DNA of 62,411 nt from Blastococcus sp. MG754426 (GTDB taxonomy: Bacteria > Actinomycetota > Actinomycetes > Mycobacteriales > Geodermatophilaceae), in NCBI RefSeq assembly GCF_021699055.1, contig NZ_SSXC01000014.1:1-62411 (forward strand), in the 5' to 3' direction. Positions 25,477-34,791 of this stretch are shown here, piece after piece. The position numbers and the translations under genes are program-made. How positions within the stretch are numbered: position 1 is the first letter of the stretch; the number at the start of each line of letters is the position of its first letter. The notes under the pieces are model-generated. The model was not told the origin of the DNA and did no database searches. It worked only from the letters and a program-made list of their open reading frames with translations.

Positions 25477-25536
25477 CCGGGCCGAACAGGACTCACGCCC
25501 GAGAACGGCAGCGACGCGGAAGAGGACCCCGCATCC

Positions 25537-26613
25537 TCAGGCGTCGAAGTCGACCGTGACCTCGTCGGTGACCGGCAGCGACTGGCAGGTGAGCACGTAG
25601 CCGGCCTCGACCTCGGCGGGCTCCAGGGCGTAGTTGCGCCGCATCTCCACCGCACCGGCCGTGACCCGCGCCCGGCAGGTACCGCAGACACCGCCCTTGC
25701 AGGCGAAGGGCAGGTCCGCGCGCACCTTCTGCGCGGAGTCCAGCACCGGCTCGCCGCGGGGGAGGGTCAGCGTGGTGGACCGGCCGTCGAGGACGACGGT
25801 CACCTGCGCGCCGGGCCCCTCGACGGTCTCCTCGTCGCCGCGGACGGGCTCGGGCGGGACGTCGTCGACGTAGAACAGCTCCTGGTGCACCCGCTCCGGC
25901 GGCACCCCCAGCTCGGCCAGCAGCGCCCGGGCGTCGGTCACCATCCCGTGCGGGCCGCACAGCCACCAGTGGTCGACGTGCGGGGCGTCGACCAGGTTGC
26001 CGACCAGCGCACGCAGCCGATCGCCGTCGAGCCGGCCGCTGGTCAGCTCGGCGTCGCGCGGTTCGCGGGAGAGCACGTGCACCAGCTGCAGCCGGGGGCC
26101 GTGGCGATCCTTCAGATCGGCGAGCTCGTCGGCGAACATGACGGTGTTCGTGCGCCGGTTGCCGTAGAAGACGGTCACCGTCGACTCGCCGTCCCGCAGC
26201 ACGGTGGCGGCCAGCGAGAGCGCCGGGGTGATCCCGGAGCCCGCCACGACGAAGACGTGGTCGCCGGGCACCGACAGGTCGGCGGTGAAGGTGCCCGAGG
26301 GCGGCAGCACCTCGATCCGGTCGCCGGGGCGCACGTCGCGCACCAGCCAGGAGGAGAAGAAGCCGCCCGGGACCTCGCGGACACCGACCCGCGGGGCGGC
26401 GCCCACCGGCGCGCAGATGGAGTACGAGCGGCGCTCGTCCCGCTCGCCGTCCACGCGGCGCAGCGTGAGCGCCTGCCCGGGCCGGAAGGCGTAGTCGGCC
26501 GCCAGCTCCGGGGGGACGTCGAAGGTGACCGCCACGGCATCGTCGGTGAGCCGCTCGACACCCGCCACGGTGAGCGGGTGGAACCGCGGCCGGCGGCGGG
26601 TCGGTGCGTCCAC
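25537..26613 (-). CDS. paaE: Phenylacetyl-CoA epoxidase reductase subunit PaaE
   Basis: This 358-residue protein has an FAD-binding domain (RRSYSICAP, about 60-70), an NAD(P)H domain (VVAGSGITP) and a C-terminal plant-type [2Fe-2S] ferredoxin domain with C305, C310, C313 and C343 (CKGGVCGTC...LTC). It passes electrons from NADPH to the di-iron PaaA subunit of the epoxidase. The GTG start overlaps the PaaD stop (TAGTG). It is the last gene of paaABCDE. Length and cysteines are typical. Confidence 0.93.
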   Translation of the reverse strand: MDAPTRRRPRFHPLTVAGVERLTDDAVAVTFDVPPELAADYAFRPGQALTLRRVDGERDERRSYSICAPVGAAPRVGVREVPGGFFSSWLVRDVRPGDRIEVLPPSGTFTADLSVPGDHVFVVAGSGITPALSLAATVLRDGESTVTVFYGNRRTNTVMFADELADLKDRHGPRLQLVHVLSREPRDAELTSGRLDGDRLRALVGNLVDAPHVDHWWLCGPHGMVTDARALLAELGVPPERVHQELFYVDDVPPEPVRGDEETVEGPGAQVTVVLDGRSTTLTLPRGEPVLDSAQKVRADLPFACKGGVCGTCRARVTAGAVEMRRNYALEPAEVEAGYVLTCQSLPVTDEVTVDFDA

Positions 26614-27119
26614 TAGATCTCCTTGACGTGCTCGAAGGGCTCCCGGCAGCTGCGGCAGCGGCGCAGCGCCTTGCAGGCGGTCGACCCGAACTCCGACAGC
26701 TCCTCGGTGTCGGGCGAGCCGCAGAGCGGGCAGTCCGCGGTGCGCCGGGGCGGACCGAGCTGGAGGGGCACGGGGCCGTCGGTGCGCACCGGGGCGCTGC
26801 CCGGGGGTGCGATGCCGGCGGCGGCGAGCTTGCGGCGGCCCTCGGCGCTGATCCAGTCGCTGGTCCAGGCGGGGGAGAGGACGGTGCGGACGTCGACGTC
26901 GCCGAAGCCGGCCTCGTGCAGCGCCCGCAGCAGGTCGGCGCGCATGACCCCCATCGCGGGGCAGCCGGAGTAGGTGGGCGTGATCTCGACGACGACGGCG
27001 CCGTCCGCCTCGGTGCGGACGTCCCGCAGGACGCCGAGGTCGGCGAGGGTGAGCGTGGGCAGCTCGGGGTCGGTGACCTGTCCGGCGACGCTGCGCGGGT
27101 CGGGGGGCACGGCGCTCAC
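26613..27119 (-). CDS. paaD: Phenylacetyl-CoA epoxidase assembly protein PaaD
   Basis: This 168-residue protein has the MIP18/DUF59 domain (about 10-85: VTDPELPTLTLADLGVLRDV, TYSGCPAMGVM) and a C-terminal Cys cluster (DCPLCGS...TACKALRRCRSCREPF) typical of PaaD. It helps assemble the metal centres of the epoxidase complex. The GTG start overlaps the PaaC stop (GTGA). Confidence 0.9.
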   Translation of the reverse strand: MSAVPPDPRSVAGQVTDPELPTLTLADLGVLRDVRTEADGAVVVEITPTYSGCPAMGVMRADLLRALHEAGFGDVDVRTVLSPAWTSDWISAEGRRKLAAAGIAPPGSAPVRTDGPVPLQLGPPRRTADCPLCGSPDTEELSEFGSTACKALRRCRSCREPFEHVKEI

Positions 27120-28027
27120 CAGGTCGCCGCCGGGTGCTGCCGGGCGAGCCCCTGCAGGGTGCCGAGCAGCTCGGCGAGCTCCGGGCCGTGCTGCCCCCGG
27201 CGCCCCCGCGGGGGCGTGCCCACGGGCCAGGCCGGCACCGGCAGCGCGGCCCGCCCGAGCACCTGGCCGAGCACGTCGCGCACCTCGTCGCGCACGCCGG
27301 CGGGGTCGACGGCCACGCCGGCCGCGGCGAGCCGCGTCTCGACGTCGGTGGGCGTGAACAGCTCGGCGAGCAACGGCCACACCGCGTCGACCGCGGACCG
27401 GGTGCGCCGGTGCGACTCCTCTGTGCCGTCGCCCAGGCGCACCACCCAGCGGGCGGCGTGGTCGCGGTGGTAGGCCAGCTCGTGCACGCCCTTGGCGGCG
27501 ATGGCGGCGAGCACCGGGTCGCGGGAGGACCGCAGCCGGCTGAACACCGCGAGCCGCACGGTGGCGGCGGCCAGCAGCCGGACGACCGCCTGCGCGAAAT
27601 CGGTGTCGGGCGCGGCGACGAGCGCGGTGCTGTGGAACTCGTCGGGGTCGCGGAAGTAGGCGAGCGCGTCCTCGTCCGGGATGGTGGCGCCGGCCCGCTC
27701 GCGGGAGCGGCCGAGCACACCGACCGATCCGGCGCGGGCCAGCAGCAGCCGGGCCTGGCCGAGCAGGTCCAGGGCGATGTTGCCGATCGCCACCTCCTCC
27801 TCGAGCTCGGGGGCGCGGGTGACCCACTCCGTCAGCCGCTGGGCGAGCACGAGGGCGTCGTCGCCGAGCATGAGGCAGTACGTGCCGAGGTCGGCGGGGT
27901 CGATGCCGCCGGGCACGGTGGTGTCGACGCCGGCCAGCGGGTCGTCGAACCCGGTGCCGAACGCCCAGCGCCCCGCCTCCCCGTGCGCGTTCGCCAACGC
28001 GTCGTACACCGTCTCCTCGTGGACCAC
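27116..28027 (-). CDS. paaC: Phenylacetyl-CoA epoxidase structural subunit PaaC
   Basis: This 303-residue helical protein matches PaaC, the catalytically inactive ferritin-like partner of PaaA: LMLGDDALVLAQRLTEWVTRAP, EVAIGNIALDLLGQARLL and ELAYHRDHAARWVVRLGDG-type segments. It has the usual position and length. The GTG start has AAGGAG nine bases upstream. The stop overlaps the paaD start. Confidence 0.92.
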   Translation of the reverse strand: MVHEETVYDALANAHGEAGRWAFGTGFDDPLAGVDTTVPGGIDPADLGTYCLMLGDDALVLAQRLTEWVTRAPELEEEVAIGNIALDLLGQARLLLARAGSVGVLGRSRERAGATIPDEDALAYFRDPDEFHSTALVAAPDTDFAQAVVRLLAAATVRLAVFSRLRSSRDPVLAAIAAKGVHELAYHRDHAARWVVRLGDGTEESHRRTRSAVDAVWPLLAELFTPTDVETRLAAAGVAVDPAGVRDEVRDVLGQVLGRAALPVPAWPVGTPPRGRRGQHGPELAELLGTLQGLARQHPAATW

Positions 28028-28074
28028 GACGAAATGCTCCTTGCTGCGGTGACGTGCTGGAACGGGGTCCTCCT

Positions 28075-28440
28075 TCAGATGTGCGGGACGCCGTCCGGGA
28101 TCTCGTAGAACGTCGGGTGGCGGTAGACCTTGTCGCCGCTCGGGGCGAACAGCGGGTCCTTCTCGTCGGGGCTCGACGCGGTGATGTCGGCGGCCCGGAC
28201 CACCCAGATGCTCACGCCCTCGTTGCGCCGGGTGTAGAGGTCGCGGGCGGCGTCGACGGCCATCTCGGCGTCGGGCGCATGCAGCGAGCCGACGTGCACG
28301 TGGTTGAGCCCCCGCTTGCCGCGGACGAACACCTCGTACAGCGGCCAGTCGCGGCGCACCGCCCGGGGGCGCGGCTCCACCGGCACCTCCGGCCCCGTCG
28401 GGACCGCGCCGTGGCCCCCTGCCGCGGTCACCTCGCTCAC
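28075..28440 (-). CDS. paaB: Phenylacetyl-CoA epoxidase subunit PaaB
   Basis: This 121-residue protein is typical of Paa[22 protein letters not shown], then [12 protein letters not shown] and [11 protein letters not shown] at the C terminus. PaaB bridges the PaaAC heterodimers of the epoxidase complex. The first 25 residues are an extra Pro/Gly-rich tail. The GTG start overlaps the PaaA stop (GTGA). Confidence 0.93.
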   Translation of the reverse strand: MSEVTAAGGHGAVPTGPEVPVEPRPRAVRRDWPLYEVFVRGKRGLNHVHVGSLHAPDAEMAVDAARDLYTRRNEGVSIWVVRAADITASSPDEKDPLFAPSGDKVYRHPTFYEIPDGVPHI

Positions 28441-29411
28441 GCCGGCACCGCCTCGTGCTTGCGGGCGTGGGCGGTGGCGGCCTCGACCACCCACGCGTTG
28501 TCGTCGCGCGCGGCCCGCCGCCGGGCGATGCGGACGTCGTTCATCGGCCCCTGGCCGCCGAGGACCCGCTTGAACTCCTCCCAGTCGATCGCGCCGAACC
28601 GCCAGTGGCCGCTCTCCTCGTCCCAGGCGAGGTCCGGGTCGGGGAGCGTGACGCCGAGGAACTGCGCCTGGGGCACGGTCATGTCGACGAAGCGCTGCCG
28701 CAGCTCGTCGTTGGTGTGCCGCTTGATGCCCCACGCCATCGACTGCGCGGTGTTGGGGCTCTCGTCGTCGGGCGGGCCGAACATCATCAGCGAGGGCCAC
28801 CACCAGCGGTCGACGGATTCCTGGACCATCGCCCGCTGCTCGTCGGTGCCCCGCATCATCGTCATCAGCAGCTCGTAGCCCTGCCGCTGGTGGAAGGACT
28901 CCTCCTTGCAGACCCGGATCATCGCCCGGGCGTAGGGCCCGTAGGAGGAGCGGCACAGCGGCACCTGGTTGCAGATCGCCGCGCCGTCGACCAGCCAGCC
29001 GATCACGCCGACGTCGGCGTAGGACGGCGTCGGGTAGTTGAAGATCGAGCTGTACTTCTGGCGGCCCTCGATCAGCTTGTCGGTGAGGTCGGCGCGGTCG
29101 GCCCCCAGGGTCTCGGCCGCCGAGTACAGGTAGAGACCGTGCCCGGCCTCGTCCTGCACCTTGGCCAGGAGCACCGCCTTGCGCCGCAGGCTGGGCGCGG
29201 CGAGCAGCCAGTCGCCCTCGGGTTGCATGCCGATGATCTCCGAGTGGGCGTGCTGCGCGACCTGCCGCACCAGGGTCTTCCGGTAGCCCTCGGGCATCCA
29301 GTCCCGCGGCTCGATGCGGCGGTCGGCGGCGATCGTGGCGGCGAACTGCTGCTGGAGGGCGGCCTCGTCGGGCGACCCGGCCGGTTGCCGGTCCAGGGTG
29401 GGGGCGGGCAT
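28437..29411 (-). CDS. paaA: Phenylacetyl-CoA epoxidase catalytic subunit PaaA
   Basis: This 324-residue protein is the di-iron oxygenase subunit that forms the ring 1,2-epoxide of phenylacetyl-CoA. Ferritin-like ligand motifs are visible: E88/H91 in VQDEAGHG and E171/H174 in [17 protein letters not shown] lies six bases before the ATG. It is the first gene of the minus-strand paa operon, and the divergent promoter region carries a PaaR-type operator. No paaG, paaZ or paaJ gene is seen nearby, so the later pathway steps must be encoded elsewhere. Confidence 0.95.
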   Translation of the reverse strand: MPAPTLDRQPAGSPDEAALQQQFAATIAADRRIEPRDWMPEGYRKTLVRQVAQHAHSEIIGMQPEGDWLLAAPSLRRKAVLLAKVQDEAGHGLYLYSAAETLGADRADLTDKLIEGRQKYSSIFNYPTPSYADVGVIGWLVDGAAICNQVPLCRSSYGPYARAMIRVCKEESFHQRQGYELLMTMMRGTDEQRAMVQESVDRWWWPSLMMFGPPDDESPNTAQSMAWGIKRHTNDELRQRFVDMTVPQAQFLGVTLPDPDLAWDEESGHWRFGAIDWEEFKRVLGGQGPMNDVRIARRRAARDDNAWVVEAATAHARKHEAVPA

Positions 29412-29427
29412 GGGTGCTCCTCGGGCT

Positions 29428-29449
29428 CTTTACCGACCGAACGGTCAGG
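29428..29449. promoter_or_regulatory. PaaR-type operator between paaA and paaK
   Basis: The core ACCGACCGAACGGTCAG (29432-29448) fits the ACCGNNCGNNCGGTNAG pattern described for TetR-type PaaR repressors of actinobacterial paa genes. It contains the perfect palindrome GACCGAACGGTC apart from its AA centre. It is 20 bases from the paaA start and about 80 from paaK, so one bound repressor could control both. TAGTGT at 29452-29457 could be a -10 for paaK. Confidence 0.7.
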
Positions 29450-29525
29450 AATAGTGTGACCCAGGTCGCACCCGGGCACAAGCGCCCGGCGGGACGGCGC
29501 GGGCGAGGGGCGAGGACGGCAGGCT

Positions 29526-30857
29526 ATGACGACGACCGGACGGCGGCGCCCCGGCGCGGCCCCGCAGCTCGAGCAGCTCGACCCGGCGGAGCGGATGTCC
29601 ACCGAGGAGCTGCGCGCCCTGCAGCTGGACCGGCTGCGGTGGTCGCTGCGGCACGCCTACGAGCACGTGCCGCACCACCGGCGGGCCTTCGACGCGGCCG
29701 GCGCGCACCCCGACGACTGCCGGGAGCTCGCCGATCTGGCGCGCTTCCCGATGACCGGCAAGGCCGACCTGCGCGACAACTACCCCTTCGGCATGTTCGC
29801 CGTCCCCCGGGAGCAGGTGCGCCGGGTGCACGCGTCGTCGGGCACCACCGGCAAGCCGACCGTCGTCGGGTACACCGAGGGCGACCTGGCCACCTGGGCC
29901 GCCCTGATGGCCCGCTCGATCCGCGCCGCCGGCGGCCGCCCCGGCGACGTGCTGCACAACGCCTACGGCTACGGGCTGTTCACCGGCGGGCTGGGTGCCC
30001 ACTACGGCGCCGAGGCGCTGGGCTGCACCGTCGTCCCCGTGTCCGGCGGGATGACGCCGCGCCAGGTGCAGCTGATCACCGACTTCCGGCCGCGGGTGGT
30101 GATGGTGACGCCCACCTACATGCTCACGATCATCGACGAGTTCGAGGCCCAGGGCGTCGACCCGCGCTCGACCGGTCTGGAGATCGGCATCCTCGGCGCC
30201 GAGCCGTGGACCGAGCAGATGCGCCTGGAGATCGAGGAGCGGCTCGGCATCCAGGCCGTCGACATCTACGGCCTGTCGGAGGTGATGGGGCCCGGCGTCG
30301 CCCAGGAGTGCGTGGAGACCAAGGACGGCCTCCACCTGTGGGAGGACCACTTCTACCCGGAGATCATCGACCCGCTCACCGGTGAGGTGCTGCCCGAGGG
30401 GGAGAGGGGCGAGCTGGTGCTCACCTCGCTGACCAAGGAGGCGATGCCCGTCGTCCGGTACCGCACGCGCGACCTCACCCGGCTGCTGCCCGGTACCGCC
30501 CGGCCCGGCATGCGCCGGATCGAGAGGATCACCGGGCGCAGCGACGACATGATCGTCCTGCGCGGGGTCAACCTCTTCCCGACGCAGGTCGAGGAGGTCG
30601 TGCTGCGCACCCCCGGGCTCTCCCCGCACTTCACCCTCGAGCTCACCACGCGTGGCCGGCTGGACCACCTGACCTGCCGGGTCGAGGCGCGTCCCGGCAC
30701 CCCGACCGGCCGCCGCGAGCCCGCGGCGGCCGAGGTGGCGCAAGCGGTCAAGGACACCGTCGGCACGAGCATCGACGTGGTGGTGGTCGACCCCGAGACG
30801 CTGCCCCGCTCCGTCGGCAAGCTCAAGCGGCTGCACGACCTGCGCGACCGCCCGTGA
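29526..30857 (+). CDS. paaK: Phenylacetate-CoA ligase PaaK
   Basis: This 443-residue adenylate-forming enzyme activates phenylacetate to phenylacetyl-CoA with ATP. The P-loop-like motif SSGTTGKPTVVGYT (about 101-114), the YGLSEVMGPGV motif and the later RYRTRDLTR...GRSDDMIVLRGVNLFP motif are all present. Length is typical. It is divergent from paaA. Its stop overlaps the GTG of the TetR gene, so repressor and ligase are co-transcribed. Confidence 0.95.
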   Translation: MTTTGRRRPGAAPQLEQLDPAERMSTEELRALQLDRLRWSLRHAYEHVPHHRRAFDAAGAHPDDCRELADLARFPMTGKADLRDNYPFGMFAVPREQVRRVHASSGTTGKPTVVGYTEGDLATWAALMARSIRAAGGRPGDVLHNAYGYGLFTGGLGAHYGAEALGCTVVPVSGGMTPRQVQLITDFRPRVVMVTPTYMLTIIDEFEAQGVDPRSTGLEIGILGAEPWTEQMRLEIEERLGIQAVDIYGLSEVMGPGVAQECVETKDGLHLWEDHFYPEIIDPLTGEVLPEGERGELVLTSLTKEAMPVVRYRTRDLTRLLPGTARPGMRRIERITGRSDDMIVLRGVNLFPTQVEEVVLRTPGLSPHFTLELTTRGRLDHLTCRVEARPGTPTGRREPAAAEVAQAVKDTVGTSIDVVVVDPETLPRSVGKLKRLHDLRDRP

Positions 30858-31474
30858 CCGCGACCGGGACGGCGACGGGGCGGCGGGGGCGCCCCGGTCA
30901 CTCGCTGGACTCGCTCCTGCGCACCGCCGTCGCGCTGTTCAACGAGCGGGGCTACGACGCCACGAGCATGGACGAGCTCGCCGCACGGCTGGGGGTGACC
31001 AAGTCGGCCATCTACCACCACGTGCCGAGCAAGGTGGAGCTGCTGCGGCTGGCGCTGGACCGGGCGCTCGACGCGCTCTTCGCCGTCACCCAGGAACCGG
31101 GCGCGACCACGGGTCCGGCCATCGACCGCCTCGAGCACGTCGTCCGCGGCTCGGTGCGCGTGCTCGCCGCCGAGCTGCCGTTCGTCACCCTGCTGCTGCG
31201 CGTGCGCGGCAACTCCGCGGTCGAGCAGGCCGCCCTGGAGCGGCGCCGCCGGTTCGACCGCATCGTCACCGATCTGGTGCGGGCCGCCGAGGGGGAGGGA
31301 GACGTCCGCCCGGACGTCGACCCCGCCGTCACCAGCCGGCTGCTGTTCGGCACCGTCAACTCGCTCACCGAGTGGTACCGGCCCGACGGCGGCCTCTCCG
31401 CCGACGACCTCGCCGACGCCGTCGTCACCACGGCGTTCGCCGGGCTGCGCACCCGGCCGCCGGCCGGGCCCTGA
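30854..31474 (+). CDS. paaR: TetR-family regulator, probable PaaR
   Basis: This 206-residue protein has an N-terminal TetR helix-turn-helix (about 18-64: LLRTAVALFNERGYDATSMDELAARLG-type, then VTKSAIYHHVPSKVELL) and a C-terminal all-helical ligand domain. The GTG start overlaps the paaK stop. Position in a paa cluster and the operator at 29428 point to PaaR, which is released by phenylacetyl-CoA in known cases. The symbol is given on context. Confidence 0.82.
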   Translation: MTATGTATGRRGRPGHSLDSLLRTAVALFNERGYDATSMDELAARLGVTKSAIYHHVPSKVELLRLALDRALDALFAVTQEPGATTGPAIDRLEHVVRGSVRVLAAELPFVTLLLRVRGNSAVEQAALERRRRFDRIVTDLVRAAEGEGDVRPDVDPAVTSRLLFGTVNSLTEWYRPDGGLSADDLADAVVTTAFAGLRTRPPAGP

Positions 31475-31920
31475 CGCCCCGGCCGACGGCAGCGCCTCCT
31501 GGCACGCGGGCCGACCCGCGCCGCCGGCGGGGCCGGCCGGCGTCTCCAGCGTGGTGCGCCCGACTCACCCGGAGGTGAGCCGGACGCACTCGGGGCACGG
31601 ATCAGCCGACCCGCGGCCGCGGGGGCCGTCCCACGACCCCTGCACCACGCCGACCGACGCGCCGCAGATGCCGGCCCAGGGCGCCGGGAGGTCGGCGGTG
31701 CTGCGGAGGACGGCGTGCGCCCGGCCGGTGGCCTGGTCGCGGCCGGCCGCGTGGTCGCTGGTCATGCCCCCAGCATGCGTCCTGCGGGGGCCGCGGGCCG
31801 CCGGGGGTCTTGTCCACCGCCCGCCCGCCGGGCAGGCTGTGACCCAGGACACATCGGGACCTGGAGGCGACGTGGCAGCTCGCACCGCTCATCCGACCGG
31901 CCTCGGCGGCTGAGGCACCC
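31475..31920. other. 446-base gap between paaR and the EF-G-like gene
   Basis: Apart from the small minus-strand gene at 31565-31765, the gap holds a candidate promoter for the EF-G-like gene: TTGTCC (31810-31815), a 17-base spacer, then CAGGCT (31833-31838). I see no RNA gene or strong terminator in it. Confidence 0.4.
31565..31765 (-). CDS. Small hypothetical protein with Cys motif
   Basis: This 66-residue protein ends in DPCPECVRLTSG and has an internal GICGASV, so it resembles the small actinobacterial proteins that pair an early CGA with a late CPxC and are probably zinc ribbons. It has Ala/Arg-rich N-terminal residues. The ATG at 31765 is chosen because the conserved-looking part begins there; no clear ribosome site is seen. 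Function unknown. Confidence 0.5.
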   Translation of the reverse strand: MTSDHAAGRDQATGRAHAVLRSTADLPAPWAGICGASVGVVQGSWDGPRGRGSADPCPECVRLTSG

Positions 31921-34002
31921 ATGGGCAAGGACTTCCCGCCGGCCCCCGCGCCGCGCCCGGCCGCGCAGGTGCGCAACGTCGCCCTGGTCGGGCGCGCCGG
32001 TGCCGGCAAGACGACCCTCGCCGAGGCCCTGCTGGTGGCCACCGGGGCCATCCCCCGCGCCGGGAACGTCGAGGAGGGCACCACCTGCCTCGACACCGAG
32101 GAGGTGGAGATCCGCCAGCAGCGTTCGGTTGCGCTCGGCGTGGCCACCGTCGAGCACGACGGCCACCGCATCACCCTCCTGGACACCCCCGGCTCCCCGG
32201 ACTTCGTCGGCGAGCTGCGGGCCGGGTTGCGGGCCGCCGACTCGGCGCTCTTCGTCGTCTCGGCCGTCAGCGGCGTGGACGCGGGCACCGTGCAGCTGTG
32301 GGAGGAGTGCGCCGCGGTGGGGATGCCGCGCGCCGTCGTGCTCACCCAGATCGACCGGCCGCGCGCCGACGTCGACGAGGCGGTGCGCCTCTGCCAGCTG
32401 ATGCTGGGGGAGGGCGTGTACCCCATGCACCTGGTCGAGCGCGGTCCCGACGGCGCGGCCCGCGGGCTGGTCTCCCTGCTCGAGCCGCACCTCGATGCCG
32501 CCCGGGTGGGCGACCACGACGCCGACCGCCTCCGCGCCGAGCTGATCGAGGGCATCATCGGCGAGAGCGAGGACGAGACGCTGATGGACCGCTACCTCGC
32601 CGGGGACGAGCTGTCCGTCCCCGACCTGGTCGCCGACCTGGAGACCGCGGTCGCCCGCGGGCACTTCCACCCCGTCGTCTGCGCCGCCTCGCTCACCGGG
32701 GTCGGCACCGCCGAGCTGCTGCAGCTCATCGTCTCCGCGCTGCCCTCGCCGACGGAGCACGGCTGCCCACCGGTCACCCGGCCCGACGGGGCACCGGCGC
32801 CGGCGCTGGACTGCGACCCCGACGGCCCGCTGGTCGCCGAGGTCGTCCGCACCACCACCGACCCCTACGTCGGCCGCATCTCCCTGGTGCGGGTCTTCTC
32901 CGGCACCCTGCGGCCGGACGTGGCGGTGCACGTCTCCGGCCACGGCATGGCCGAGCGCGGCCACCCCGACCACGACGCCGACGAGCGGATCGGCGTCCTG
33001 ACCGCGCCGCTGGGTGCGGCCCTGCGGCCGGTGGCGGCGTGCCCGGCCGGCGACATCTGCGCGGTCGCCCGCCTGGCGACGGCGGAGACCGGCGACACGC
33101 TGAGCTCCCCGGAGGAGCCGCGCCTGGTCCCGCCCTGGGAGCTGCCGGTACCCCAGCTGCCGGTGGCGGTGGAGGCGGCCTCCCGCGGCGACGAGGACCG
33201 GATGGCCACCGCGCTGGCCCGCCTCGTCGCCGAGGACCCCACCGTCCGGCTGGAGCGGCGGGCCGACACCGGGCAGCTGCTGCTGTGGTGCGTCGGCGAC
33301 GCGCACGCCGAGGTGCTGCTGGAGCGGCTCCGCAGCCGGCACGGCGTCGCCGTGACCACGGTGCCGGTGCGGGTGCCGCTGGTCGAGACCCTGCGCGGCC
33401 CGGCCCGGGTCACGGGCCGGCACGTCAAGCAGTCCGGCGGGCACGGGCAGTACGCCGTCGTCGTCGTCGAGGGGGAGCCGGGGGAGCCGGGCTCGGGCAT
33501 CGTGTTCGAGCAGCGCATCGTCGGCGGCACGGTGCCTGGGCAGTTCCACGCCAGCGTGGAGAAGGGCATCCGCGCCCAGGCGGCCCGCGGGGTGAACGGG
33601 GACCGCCCGCTGGTCGACCTCCGGGTCACCCTCGTCGACGGCAAGGCGCACTCGGTGGACTCCTCCGACGCCGCGTTCCAGGCCGCCGGCGCCCTGGCCC
33701 TGCGCGAGCTCGCCGCCGCGGCCGGCACCCAGGTGCTCGAACCGTGGTGCGAGATCGAGGTGCAGGTGCCCGCCGAGCACGTCGGCGCGGTGATGAGCGA
33801 CCTGTCCTCCCGGCGGGCTCGGGTGACCGGCAGCGAGGCAGACCCGGGCCGTGACCGCGCCACGGTGCGCGCCGAGGTGCCCGAGGCCGAGCTGCTCGGC
33901 TACCCCGGCGTGCTGCGCTCGGTGACCCACGGGACGGGCAGCTTCGACCGCCGGCCGCTCGGCTACGAGCCGGCGCCCGCCGCGGTGGCCGTCCCGGCCT
34001 GA
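31921..34002 (+). CDS. Elongation factor G-like protein (EF-G2 type)
   Basis: This 693-residue protein has the five-domain layout of EF-G. G1 is GRAGAGKT (24-31) and G3 is DTPGSPDF (88-95). The G4 motif, normally NKxD, is TQID (142-145), and domain IV ends in HGTGSFDRRPLGYE. This matches the second EF-G class of actinobacteria, reported to be non-essential and weak or inactive as a translocase. It is likely not the main translation factor. It stands alone, with no rps genes next to it, unlike fusA. Confidence 0.9.
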   Translation: MGKDFPPAPAPRPAAQVRNVALVGRAGAGKTTLAEALLVATGAIPRAGNVEEGTTCLDTEEVEIRQQRSVALGVATVEHDGHRITLLDTPGSPDFVGELRAGLRAADSALFVVSAVSGVDAGTVQLWEECAAVGMPRAVVLTQIDRPRADVDEAVRLCQLMLGEGVYPMHLVERGPDGAARGLVSLLEPHLDAARVGDHDADRLRAELIEGIIGESEDETLMDRYLAGDELSVPDLVADLETAVARGHFHPVVCAASLTGVGTAELLQLIVSALPSPTEHGCPPVTRPDGAPAPALDCDPDGPLVAEVVRTTTDPYVGRISLVRVFSGTLRPDVAVHVSGHGMAERGHPDHDADERIGVLTAPLGAALRPVAACPAGDICAVARLATAETGDTLSSPEEPRLVPPWELPVPQLPVAVEAASRGDEDRMATALARLVAEDPTVRLERRADTGQLLLWCVGDAHAEVLLERLRSRHGVAVTTVPVRVPLVETLRGPARVTGRHVKQSGGHGQYAVVVVEGEPGEPGSGIVFEQRIVGGTVPGQFHASVEKGIRAQAARGVNGDRPLVDLRVTLVDGKAHSVDSSDAAFQAAGALALRELAAAAGTQVLEPWCEIEVQVPAEHVGAVMSDLSSRRARVTGSEADPGRDRATVRAEVPEAELLGYPGVLRSVTHGTGSFDRRPLGYEPAPAAVAVPA

Positions 34003-34122
34003 GCGACGCCGTCCGGCGCTACGACGGCCCCGTCCGGAGGCTCGCCGCGAGCCTGCGAGTGGTGGGGGGCAGAAGGTCCTTCTACTAGCCTCGGGCACGA
34101 TCGTGCTGGGACTGGAGGGAAC

Positions 34123-34791
34123 GTGTCGTCGTCGAACGGGCCGTCGGCTGCGGCCTCCGTCCCCTCACCCCGGACGACGGGGGCGCCGCTGCCCGACCGC
34201 GCGGCTCTCCCGGACCGGGTCTGGACGCTGCCCAACGCCCTCTCGGTGCTGCGGCTGCTCGGCGTCCCGCTGTTCCTCTGGCTGCTCCTCGGGCCGGAGG
34301 AGGACGGGTGGGCCCTCGTCGTCCTCATGGTGTCGGGCTTCACCGACTGGCTGGACGGCAAGCTGGCCCGCTGGCTGGACCAGGGCAGCCGCCTCGGTGC
34401 GCTGCTCGACCCCGCGGCGGACCGGCTCTACATCGTCTCCGCCCTGATCGCCCTGGCGCTGCGCGAGGTCGTGCCGCTCTGGCTGGTGGCCCTGCTGGTG
34501 GGCCGGGAGCTCCTGCTCGGCGTGCTGCTGCTGGTCCTGCGGGCGCACGGCTACCCGCCGCTGCAGGTGCACTACCTCGGCAAGGCGGCGACGCTCCTGC
34601 TCCTCTACGCCTTCCCCGTGCTGCTGATCGCCGACGGGGACGGTGCGCTGGCCACCGTGGCCGAGCCGTTCGCCTGGGCCCTCACCATCTGGGGCACGGC
34701 CCTCTACCTGCTGGCCGCCGCGTTCTACGCCGTCCAGGTGGTGGGCCTGGTCGCCGCGGACCGCGCCGCGGCGCGCCAGGGCCCGCGGTGA
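34123..34791 (+). CDS. CDP-alcohol phosphatidyltransferase
   Basis: This 222-residue membrane protein has the CDP-alcohol phosphotransferase motif D75xxDGxxAR...G...D96xxxD100 (DWLDGKLARWLDQGSRLGALLDPAAD), whose Asp residues bind the metal and CDP-lipid. Several hydrophobic helices follow. It likely makes phosphatidylglycerophosphate or a similar phospholipid (PgsA group). The GTG start has GGAGG four bases upstream. Its stop overlaps the next GTG, so it is part of the DUF881 operon. Confidence 0.87.
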   Translation: MSSSNGPSAAASVPSPRTTGAPLPDRAALPDRVWTLPNALSVLRLLGVPLFLWLLLGPEEDGWALVVLMVSGFTDWLDGKLARWLDQGSRLGALLDPAADRLYIVSALIALALREVVPLWLVALLVGRELLLGVLLLVLRAHGYPPLQVHYLGKAATLLLLYAFPVLLIADGDGALATVAEPFAWALTIWGTALYLLAAAFYAVQVVGLVAADRAAARQGPR

